Of a stretch of 35,477 nt of DNA, positions 29,184-35,477 are shown piece by piece. The position numbers were made by a program, and so were the translations under genes. The DNA is taken from positions 1 to 35,477 of IMG/VR virus record IMGVR_UViG_3300004806_000008; one strand, given 5' to 3'. Position 1 is the first letter of the stretch, and each line of letters opens with the position of its first letter. The notes beneath the pieces were generated by a model. That model saw only the letters and a program-made list of their open reading frames with translations, was not told the DNA's origin and did not search any database. The stretch comes from a virus.

Positions 29184-29537
29184 ATGGCAAACGTATCAGC
29201 TTATCGTTTTGTTGGCCCAACTACTGCAATTTCAATTTCAGGAACTGCCTCTACATCTGTAACGATTACCCCTAACGGTAACGATCAGATGAATTTCTGT
29301 GGATTCTTAAATACAGGTGCTAATCCTATTGCTATTACAATTGCACCTGCAATACCTGGTACGACTACTACTGCTGCGGCTGCTGTATTGCCGACTGGCG
29401 GTAATTCAAGTCAGAGCTTTGTATTAGGTGTGGCAATGAGTCAGCCCACAGTATTAGCAGTTCCACCAAGTTTTGCAATTACAGCAATTGGAACAAGTGG
29501 CACACTTTATGTGTTGCCAATGGTTGATCAAAACTAA
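29184..29537 (+). CDS. Small beta-rich structural protein
   Basis: 117 residues, AAGGA before the ATG, 9 bases after the previous gene. VSAYRFVGPTTAISISGTAS, TSVTITPNGNDQMNFCGFLN, TGANPIAITIAPAIPG and a final ITAIGTSGTLYVLPM show a beta fold like that of the gene before it, of similar size, so the two may be distant paralogues (inference). Probably a virion surface protein. Confidence 0.6.
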   Translation: MANVSAYRFVGPTTAISISGTASTSVTITPNGNDQMNFCGFLNTGANPIAITIAPAIPGTTTTAAAAVLPTGGNSSQSFVLGVAMSQPTVLAVPPSFAITAIGTSGTLYVLPMVDQN

Positions 29538-29547
29538 GGAGTAGTTT

Positions 29548-32500
29548 ATGGCTGATCCAGCCAAAACGGTAGATCAAAATCTACTGCCTGTTCAAGCGTA
29601 TTTTAACTTGGATGGCAGTTTTAACACGTTTATTGGTCAAGGTCAGCCCTTTTACGCTACTGCTAACCCTGTTCAATCAGGGCTTACTATTACAAATAGC
29701 ACGATTGATAGCACAACTATTGGTGCTACTACGCCATCTACAGGCGTATTTACTAATATATCTACAACTACAGGCTCAATCAGCACAACGCCATCAAGTG
29801 CTACTAATATTGCCAATAAGTTTTATGTTGACACGGTTGCACAAGGATTAGGCCCAAAAGCTGCTTGCCAAGTAGGAACTACGGCAAATATTACATTAAG
29901 TGGATTGCAAACGATTGATGGTTATACAACAGTTGCTAATGATCGAGTATTAGTTAAAAACCAATCATTAAGCCAATATAATGGTATTTATGTTGCATCT
30001 GCATCTACTTGGACTCGTGAAGTTGATATGGATGTATGGTCAGAAGTGCCAGGTGCTTATACGGTTATTTTAAATGGTGGGCAATCAGACACAGGTTGGG
30101 TATGTACGGCAACACAAACAGGCACAATTAATGTCACAGCAATGCCTTGGGTACAATTCTCAGGTGCAAACACATATTATGCTGGCACAGGACTGTCGCT
30201 TTCTAGCAACACTTTTAGTATTAGTAACACAGGCGTTTCAGCAGGTTCTTATGGTTCTGCAAGTAACACACTTAGTGCTACAGTCAATGCTCAAGGTCAA
30301 CTAACTTCACTTAGTTCACAAGCAATTTCGATTGCTCCTAGTCAAATTAATGCCACAATTCCTAATTCTGGTCTAACAAATAGCTCAATTACAGTAAATG
30401 GCACGAATATTGCATTAGGTGGTAGTGCAACCATAACAGCAACTGCACCTTATGCTTTGACTATTGGCACAGGGTTATTAGGCACAAGTTACAACGGCTC
30501 TGCACCAGTCACTATTGCAATTGATTCTACAGTAGCAACATTGACAGGAACGCAGACTTTAACCAATAAAACGCTGACAAGCCCTGTAATTAGCACAATT
30601 AGCAATACAGGCACATTAACATTGCCGACAAGCACAGATACATTGGTTGGTCGTGCAACTACAGACACATTAACAAATAAGTCTATATCTGGCTCAACGA
30701 ATACGCTAACAAACATTGGTAACGGTTCGTTGACTAACTCAAGTATTACGATTGGCTCTACTTCTATCAGTTTAGGTTCGACTGCATCCACGTTGACAAG
30801 CGTAACGATGGCAACACCAACCATATCAAGTTACGAAACTTATACTGCTGTTTCTGCCCCTTCTTACAATGCAGGCCGTTTATGGTACGACAGCACACAA
30901 AATGCTTTAGCATATTACAACGATGTAACAAACAACACGATACATATTGGCGAAGAAATCCAATTAAAGGTATATAACAATACAGGCTCACAGATCAACG
31001 TAGGTCAGCCTGTTTATGTAACATCAACAAGTAGTGGTTACACTTATCCTAACGTAGCTTTAGCGATTGCCAACAGTTTAACGACAGGTAATGTGATTGG
31101 TTTGGCTAATCAAAACATACCAAATGGCACAGCAGGGTATGTAACAACTATTGGTTTGATTCAAGGTGTCAATACAGGTAGTTATACAGTAGGCGATACG
31201 CTATATTTGTCACCTTATTCTGCTGGTTACTATCAAAACACAATTCCACCGACAGGCTATGCAATCAAATTAGGCACAGTTGCTTATGTCAACTCAAGTA
31301 ACGGTGCAATTTATGTAAATAAGAGCATTTTAACGGTACAGGCTGGTAATATTAACGGTCAAGTATCATTATCAAACGGTGGCACAGGAGCTAATTTAAC
31401 GGCATCTGCTGGCGCAGTAGTTTATTCAACATCATCTGCATTTGCTTTAACATCAGTAGGCTCTACAGGGCAAGTATTAACGTCTAACGGCACATCTGCA
31501 CCGACTTGGTCAACAATTACAGCATCAATTGGTGTTACAGATGATACATCATCAAATGTCACAGAATACGGTTTATTTGGTCGTGTAACGTCAGGCACTT
31601 TAGCTACTGTGTATACAGCTAGTACACAGGTTAAATTTAATCCAAGCACAGGTATATTCCAAGCGCCTATATTTAGTGGATCAGGCGCAAACTTAACATC
31701 TATTCCTAACGGTGCTTTAACTAACTCAACAATTTCAGGAATATCGCTTGGTTCTAATCTTGCAGCTTTAACCATTGGAACAGGCTTATCTGGAACATCC
31801 TATAACGGCTCAACTGGCGTAACCATAGCAAATACTGGTGTAACGTCAATAACAGGCACAGCATCACAAATAACGGCTTCTGCATCGACAGGTGCGGTTA
31901 CATTGAGTTTACCAAGCACAATTAACGTCAATACTTCAGGAACTGCTGCTAACGTAACAGGAACTGTGGCAATTGCTAACGGTGGAACAGGGCAGACTAC
32001 GACATCTGCTGCGTTTAATGCTCTAAGTCCTATTACAACAACTGGTGATTTAATTATTGGTAATGGTACTAATAGTGCAACTAGACTTGGTATTGGAACA
32101 AATGGATTTGTATTAACATCAAATGGAACAACGGCTTCTTGGTCACCTGTTGTTGCTACAACGGCAACAAATTTGGCTGGTGGAGCAACAGGTTCTGTGC
32201 CTTATCAATCAACTACTGCAACTACAGCATTTTTAGCAGGAAATACTACTACTACACCAAATTTTTATACCTCTACAGGAACAGGAGTAGTAGCACAAGC
32301 ACCAACATTAACAACATCTACAGGTTCAGGTTCAGTTGTATTAGCAACTAGACCAACAATGTCTGTAACAGGTGCAGGATTTACTTTACAAGATGATACT
32401 GATAATACTAAACAAGCACAATTTGCATTAGCAGGGTCACAACCTACAGGGACAACAAAAACTTATCAATTGCCTTTATCGGCAGGAACTGGTGTTACAT

Positions 32501-33312
32501 TAGCTGGACTATCAACAACACAAACATTTAGTGGTATAAATACTTTTTCACAAAATGTATCATTTACATCTACAACTGGTGATGTAACAGCCCAATCTTT
32601 TACAACTGCGAATTTATTATTAGGTGGGACATCACAAACAGGTAATGTTTATTTAGGTCAATCTACAGCTACTTATAATGTAGGAATTGCTAACGGAGCA
32701 ACAGCTTCAGGAAAAACTCAAACAATTAATATTGGTAATGCTGCTTTAGCTGGCTCAACTACAACAATTACTATTGGTTCAACTGCTGGAACTTCAACAA
32801 CAACATTAAATGGTTCTGTATCATTTAATTCTGCAATTAGTGGTGCATTAACGGCTAACACTTTAAATACTCAAGATACTACTTTTACAATAAGTAATGC
32901 GACAGATTCAAGCAAAAAAGCAGTTTTTGATTTAAGTGGTTTAACATCATCTACTACTCGAATTTATACACTTCCCAACATATCTGGATCAACTTTAGCA
33001 ACGCTTGGTAATCTTGCACAAACATTTACTGGTGCAACATCTGTTTTGCCAACGACTGCATCTTCTACTATTACATTAGGCTCTACAACAAGTACAGGTG
33101 CAATTACTGTAGGGCAATCAACAGCAAATCAAACGGTAAATTTAGCAACTGGAGCAACAAGTACAGGAAATACAAAAACTGTAAATATAGCAACAAATAG
33201 TGCGACAGGTTCTACAACAAATATTACAATTGGCAGCACATCAGGCACATCTTCAACTACATTAAATGGGTCTGTTACAGCTGCTGGAAGTATAATTTAT
33301 ATTGCACCATAA
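29548..33312 (+). CDS. Giant tail fibre-like structural protein with internal repeats
   Basis: 1254 residues, site AAGGAG. Residues 90-215 form a typical fibre N-terminal domain (IANKFYVDTVAQGLGPKAAC, TTVANDRVLVKNQSLSQYNG, IYVASASTWTREVDMDVWSE, GWVC). The rest is a Thr/Ser/Gly/Ala-rich repeat shaft with motifs such as IGTGLLGTSYNGS, LTGTQTLTNKTLTSP and ISLSNGGTGAN. A 60-residue unit occurs twice near the end (32641 and 33097). No peptidase S74 chaperone or lyase domain is visible at the C-terminus. Probably a trimeric fibre; receptor contact may be by this or by the Gly-rich protein after it. Confidence 0.7.
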   Translation: MADPAKTVDQNLLPVQAYFNLDGSFNTFIGQGQPFYATANPVQSGLTITNSTIDSTTIGATTPSTGVFTNISTTTGSISTTPSSATNIANKFYVDTVAQGLGPKAACQVGTTANITLSGLQTIDGYTTVANDRVLVKNQSLSQYNGIYVASASTWTREVDMDVWSEVPGAYTVILNGGQSDTGWVCTATQTGTINVTAMPWVQFSGANTYYAGTGLSLSSNTFSISNTGVSAGSYGSASNTLSATVNAQGQLTSLSSQAISIAPSQINATIPNSGLTNSSITVNGTNIALGGSATITATAPYALTIGTGLLGTSYNGSAPVTIAIDSTVATLTGTQTLTNKTLTSPVISTISNTGTLTLPTSTDTLVGRATTDTLTNKSISGSTNTLTNIGNGSLTNSSITIGSTSISLGSTASTLTSVTMATPTISSYETYTAVSAPSYNAGRLWYDSTQNALAYYNDVTNNTIHIGEEIQLKVYNNTGSQINVGQPVYVTSTSSGYTYPNVALAIANSLTTGNVIGLANQNIPNGTAGYVTTIGLIQGVNTGSYTVGDTLYLSPYSAGYYQNTIPPTGYAIKLGTVAYVNSSNGAIYVNKSILTVQAGNINGQVSLSNGGTGANLTASAGAVVYSTSSAFALTSVGSTGQVLTSNGTSAPTWSTITASIGVTDDTSSNVTEYGLFGRVTSGTLATVYTASTQVKFNPSTGIFQAPIFSGSGANLTSIPNGALTNSTISGISLGSNLAALTIGTGLSGTSYNGSTGVTIANTGVTSITGTASQITASASTGAVTLSLPSTINVNTSGTAANVTGTVAIANGGTGQTTTSAAFNALSPITTTGDLIIGNGTNSATRLGIGTNGFVLTSNGTTASWSPVVATTATNLAGGATGSVPYQSTTATTAFLAGNTTTTPNFYTSTGTGVVAQAPTLTTSTGSGSVVLATRPTMSVTGAGFTLQDDTDNTKQAQFALAGSQPTGTTKTYQLPLSAGTGVTLAGLSTTQTFSGINTFSQNVSFTSTTGDVTAQSFTTANLLLGGTSQTGNVYLGQSTATYNVGIANGATASGKTQTINIGNAALAGSTTTITIGSTAGTSTTTLNGSVSFNSAISGALTANTLNTQDTTFTISNATDSSKKAVFDLSGLTSSTTRIYTLPNISGSTLATLGNLAQTFTGATSVLPTTASSTITLGSTTSTGAITVGQSTANQTVNLATGATSTGNTKTVNIATNSATGSTTNITIGSTSGTSSTTLNGSVTAAGSIIYIAP
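32641..32820 (+). repeat. 60-residue shaft repeat, copy 1
   Basis: Codes for GNVYLGQSTATYNVGIANGA, then SGKTQTINIG, STTTITIGSTAGTSTTTLNG and SV. The second copy is at 33097-33276, the same length, with alternating identical and changed residues. Confidence 0.8.
33097..33276 (+). repeat. 60-residue shaft repeat, copy 2
   Basis: Codes for GAITVGQSTANQTVNLATGA, then TGNTKTVNIA, STTNITIGSTSGTSSTTLNG and SV. Motif order and spacing are the same as in copy 1. Confidence 0.8.
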
Positions 33313-33623
33313 TGTTTGATTGGAAAATAACTAAAATTTCTACAGAAAAGGGTGCAATTATACACGCTCATTATGTGTGTAAGTTGATTAATGATCCGTA
33401 TGAGGTTGCAACAGAAGGAAACTGGTATTTTTCAGATAAAATTATCAAAAAGCCATTAGAAGAGATAAAAGAGCAAGACATTGCAGATTGGATAGAAAAA
33501 GAATCTATGCAAAATGGTGTAAGTACAATAAAATTAAGGTTAGAGGAACAGATGCAGTCTTTACAAAATGATCAAACTGTGAGTTTACCTTGGCTGCCAA
33601 AAACATTCAAACTTAAGGATTAA
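33312..33623 (+). CDS. Small protein between two fibre genes
   Basis: 103 residues; the start shares a base with the fibre stop (TAATG). Beta start (FDWKITKISTEKGAIIHAHY, VCKLINDPYEVATEGNWYF) followed by helices (LEEIKEQDIADWIEKESMQN, IKLRLEEQMQSLQND). Proteins of this plan occur beside phage fibres and may help fold or attach them. No cysteine-rich or enzyme motif. Confidence 0.6.
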   Translation: MFDWKITKISTEKGAIIHAHYVCKLINDPYEVATEGNWYFSDKIIKKPLEEIKEQDIADWIEKESMQNGVSTIKLRLEEQMQSLQNDQTVSLPWLPKTFKLKD

Positions 33624-33626
33624 ATC

Positions 33627-34544
33627 ATGGGTCAAATTGTCTTTCAAGCAACGCTAGGTGGTCAGACTGCTCTGGTAGGGCAAAACACATCTTCTAGCTT
33701 TTCTTTAAATCTACCTTTAGCAAATGACACTTTAGTCGGGAAAACAACTGTAGATACATTAACTAACAAAACTTTAACAAGTCCAACATTAACAACTCCT
33801 GTTTTAGGAACTCCTGCATCAGGCACATTAACAAACTGCACAGGTTATACAACTGCAAATTTATCTGGAACTATATCTAATGCACAATTGACAACAATAG
33901 CAAATACTCCACAAGTAACTGTATATACTTCAGGATCAGGAACTTATACAGTTCCTACAAATGCAAGATATTTAATTGTTGAAATAGTTGGTGGTGGTGG
34001 AGGCGGTTCAGGCGGTGGTGGAGCAGGATGGGGTGTTGGAGGTGCTGGAGGAAACTCAACGTTTGGAAGTGGAATAACAGTTACTGGTGGTGGAGGAGGA
34101 GCTGCTCCATTTGGTGCAGGTGGTTCTGCTGGTAGTGTAACTATTTCATCAGGTACTTCTATTGTTTCTATTGCTGGCGGTGTTGGTATGTCTGGCGATT
34201 TTAATGGTGCAGGAACGTCTGCATCCCCTGCTACAGGGGGTATGGGTGGTGGAACAACTTTAGCTCAAGGCGGTTCAGGCGGTGCTTATGTTCAAGCAGG
34301 AGTTAATGGTGTTGCTGGATCTGGTGGCGGTGGTGGAGCAGGTGGAACTGCTGTTGGGTATATTTATGGTGGTAATGGAGGCGGTGGTGCTGGATATGCA
34401 AAAGTATTAATTACGTCACCTTCTGCAACTTATTCTTATGCAGTTGGTGCTGCTGGTTCTGCAGGAACTGCAGGTTCTACAACTAATTGTGCTGGCGGCG
34501 GTGCAGGTGGACCTGGATTAATTTCTGTAACTGCTTATTTTTAA
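33627..34544 (+). CDS. Glycine-rich tail fibre / adhesin
   Basis: 305 residues. Residues 20-60 (NDTLVGKTTVDTLTNKTLTS) resemble the shaft of the large fibre. From residue 115 there is a Gly-rich domain with runs VEIVGGGGGGSGGGGAGWGV, VTGGGGGAAPFGAGGSAGS, GGMGGGTTLAQGGSGGAY and GGGGAGYAKVLI. It is of the type in which polyglycine helices pack side by side in phage adhesins. The variable loops between the Gly runs are the likely receptor contact. Confidence 0.75.
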   Translation: MGQIVFQATLGGQTALVGQNTSSSFSLNLPLANDTLVGKTTVDTLTNKTLTSPTLTTPVLGTPASGTLTNCTGYTTANLSGTISNAQLTTIANTPQVTVYTSGSGTYTVPTNARYLIVEIVGGGGGGSGGGGAGWGVGGAGGNSTFGSGITVTGGGGGAAPFGAGGSAGSVTISSGTSIVSIAGGVGMSGDFNGAGTSASPATGGMGGGTTLAQGGSGGAYVQAGVNGVAGSGGGGGAGGTAVGYIYGGNGGGGAGYAKVLITSPSATYSYAVGAAGSAGTAGSTTNCAGGGAGGPGLISVTAYF

Positions 34545-34553
34545 GGAAAAATT

Positions 34554-34832
34554 ATGCAAAGATATGCAATTATTGATGGTATTAATGTTGTTAATGTAAT
34601 TAATTACGAAACCCCTCCTGATCATCCTTTACCAGGATTAGATTCAAAATATATAGCTGTAGAATCTGACGTGGCTAGTCCTGGATATACCTATGTTAAT
34701 AATATTTTTACACCGCCACAACCTTATCCATCATGGATATTAGAAAATAATGTGTGGATTGCACCAATACCTGCACCAAATAACGGCCCTTGTATTTGGA
34801 ATGAATCTTTAAAATCATGGGTGACTGTTTAA
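34554..34832 (+). CDS. Small fibre-associated protein
   Basis: 92 residues with AAGGA before the ATG. MQRYAIIDGINVVNVINYET, then YIAVESDVASPGYTYVNNIF, TPPQPYPSWILENNVW and CIWNESLKSWVTV follow a pattern widespread among small proteins near phage fibres (a start like YAIIxxxxVVNVI, then GYTYxxxxFTPPxPYPSW). Possibly a fibre assembly helper or tip protein. Its stop meets the next ATG directly. Confidence 0.7.
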   Translation: MQRYAIIDGINVVNVINYETPPDHPLPGLDSKYIAVESDVASPGYTYVNNIFTPPQPYPSWILENNVWIAPIPAPNNGPCIWNESLKSWVTV

Positions 34833-35477
34833 ATGACACAACCTATTGACATTATTTCTCGTGCATTAAAAGACATTGGTGCTTTAGAAGCTGGGGAAAC
34901 TCCTACGCCTGAAGCGGCTCAAGATGCTTTTGATATGTTGAATGACATGATTGATCAATGGTCAAATGAATCGCAAATGGTGTTTTATAAGACTGAGATT
35001 GTATATCCAATTACATCAGGTGTAACTCAATATACAATTGGCCCAGGCGGCACAATTGGTTCAATATTTACAGGCACAATAGCTGGCACAACATTAACTA
35101 TTACAAGCATCTCTAGTGGAGCTGTAGCATTAGGTATGACGTTATCAGGTACAGGAATTACTTCTGGCACAAAAATAGTAGCATTTAACTCAGGTGCTGG
35201 TAACAATATTAATGAAGCAGGAACTTACACAATTAATATCAATCAAACTGTATCGTCTACTACAATCAACGCTTATTACGAACGGCCATTATCTATTAAT
35301 AGTGCTTTTGTTCGTATTAATACAAATAGTAATGGTCAACCTATCGTTAATGGTGGACTTGATTACTTAGTCGCTATTTTAAACGTAGAAGATTATGAAA
35401 TGATTGGTTTAAAGACTTTATCAGGGCTTTGGCCTAAAGCTCTTTACTATCAACCTAGCGAAACTTTAGGCAATATT
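34833..35477 (+). CDS. P22 gp4-like tail accessory protein, N-terminal part (runs off the window end)
   Basis: 215 codons to the window end; the frame goes on at base 1 and ends at 417, after allowing for the 90-base overlap (323 residues in all). The ATG directly follows the upstream stop. Residues 1-70 match gp4-type neck proteins: IDIISRALKDIGALEAGETP, TPEAAQDAFDMLNDMIDQWS, YPITSGVTQYTIGPGG. The expected next piece, RPLSINSAFVRI, appears only at residue 151, because a beta module (residues 79-146) is inserted between. Role: bridge between portal and gp10-like hub. Confidence 0.8.
   Translation, partial: MTQPIDIISRALKDIGALEAGETPTPEAAQDAFDMLNDMIDQWSNESQMVFYKTEIVYPITSGVTQYTIGPGGTIGSIFTGTIAGTTLTITSISSGAVALGMTLSGTGITSGTKIVAFNSGAGNNINEAGTYTININQTVSSTTINAYYERPLSINSAFVRINTNSNGQPIVNGGLDYLVAILNVEDYEMIGLKTLSGLWPKALYYQPSETLGNI
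35067..35270 (+). repeat. Inserted beta module, copy 3 (protein-level repeat)
   Basis: Codes for residues 79-146 of the gp4-like protein: FTGTIAGTTLTI, SGAVALGMTLSGTGI, KIVAFNSGAGNNINEAGTYT, then a Asn-Gln-Thr-Val-Ser end. Same motif order as the two copies at 825-1229 but with a longer loop before GTYT. Confidence 0.8.
35388..35477 (+). repeat. Terminal direct repeat, right copy
   Basis: Identical to bases 1-90. Removing one copy gives a closed circle of 35,387 bp with the gp4-like gene intact. Confidence 0.9.

Noticed and set aside
30489-31775. Minus-strand frames within the giant fibre gene
   Set aside because: Val/Ile-rich products are the complement of Thr/Asn/Gly repeats; no start signals.
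1-35477. tRNA genes, CRISPR arrays, insertion sequences, integrase and attachment sites
   Set aside because: I looked for cloverleaf ends, regularly spaced repeats, transposase and recombinase motifs and saw none; a tRNAscan-SE and HMM search would be needed to exclude divergent ones.

Overview
The window is one complete, compact tailed-phage genome of the P22-like podovirus type. The last 90 bases (35388-35477) repeat the first 90 exactly, and one gene reads through the join, so this is a circularised contig with a unit of 35,387 bp. The P22-type assignment rests on a P22-type portal, a coat with an inserted domain, a scaffold of P22 size, gp4- and gp10-like tail accessory proteins, and an ERF recombinase. 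By eye the genome is AT-rich. The GH19 endolysin and clear Shine-Dalgarno sites suggest a Gram-negative host; the sequence does not name it. I see no integrase, CI-type repressor, tRNA, CRISPR array or DNA polymerase.

Layout. (1) A rightward late block runs from 19759 through the join to 10986. In order it holds a VRR-NUC nuclease, small genes with a GroES-like co-chaperonin, terminase, portal, scaffold, coat, small Ala/Thr-rich virion-like proteins, a 1254-residue fibre, a Gly-rich fibre, gp4-like and gp10-like tail proteins, an acetyltransferase-like protein, three putative internal/ejection proteins (the largest carries an N-terminal amidase), a collar-domain fibre, and a lysis cassette of several small membrane proteins, a holin and a GH19 endolysin. 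(2) A leftward early block (14778 to 10983) holds ERF, SSB and a PD-(D/E)XK exonuclease, then a chain of very small overlapping genes behind its own promoter. (3) A rightward block (14887-18404) starts with a Cro/YdaS-like regulator and continues with a GC-richer structured RNA candidate of about 195 nt, three tiny genes, a good sigma70-type promoter, a pair consisting of a helical protein and a TAGT-like glycosyltransferase, a coiled-coil protein, a Ref-like HNH nuclease and a free-standing HNH/AP2 homing endonuclease. (4) A short leftward block (19707-18401) holds a metallophosphoesterase and a SprT-like protein.

How it works together. The Cro-like regulator faces the leftward ERF operon across a short intergenic region with a 14-bp palindrome, a plausible early switch. 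ERF, SSB, the exonuclease, the VRR-NUC nuclease and the Ref-like nuclease form a recombination-based DNA toolkit. Two late genes carry an almost identical leader (AT-rich -10, small hairpin, then an 18-base element ending in the ribosome site). Each is near a rho-independent terminator.

Most worth following up: the RNA candidate at 15141-15335; the glycosyltransferase with no visible base-oxidising partner; and a beta-rich module of about 65 residues present twice in the gp10-like protein and once, cleanly inserted, in the neighbouring gp4-like protein.
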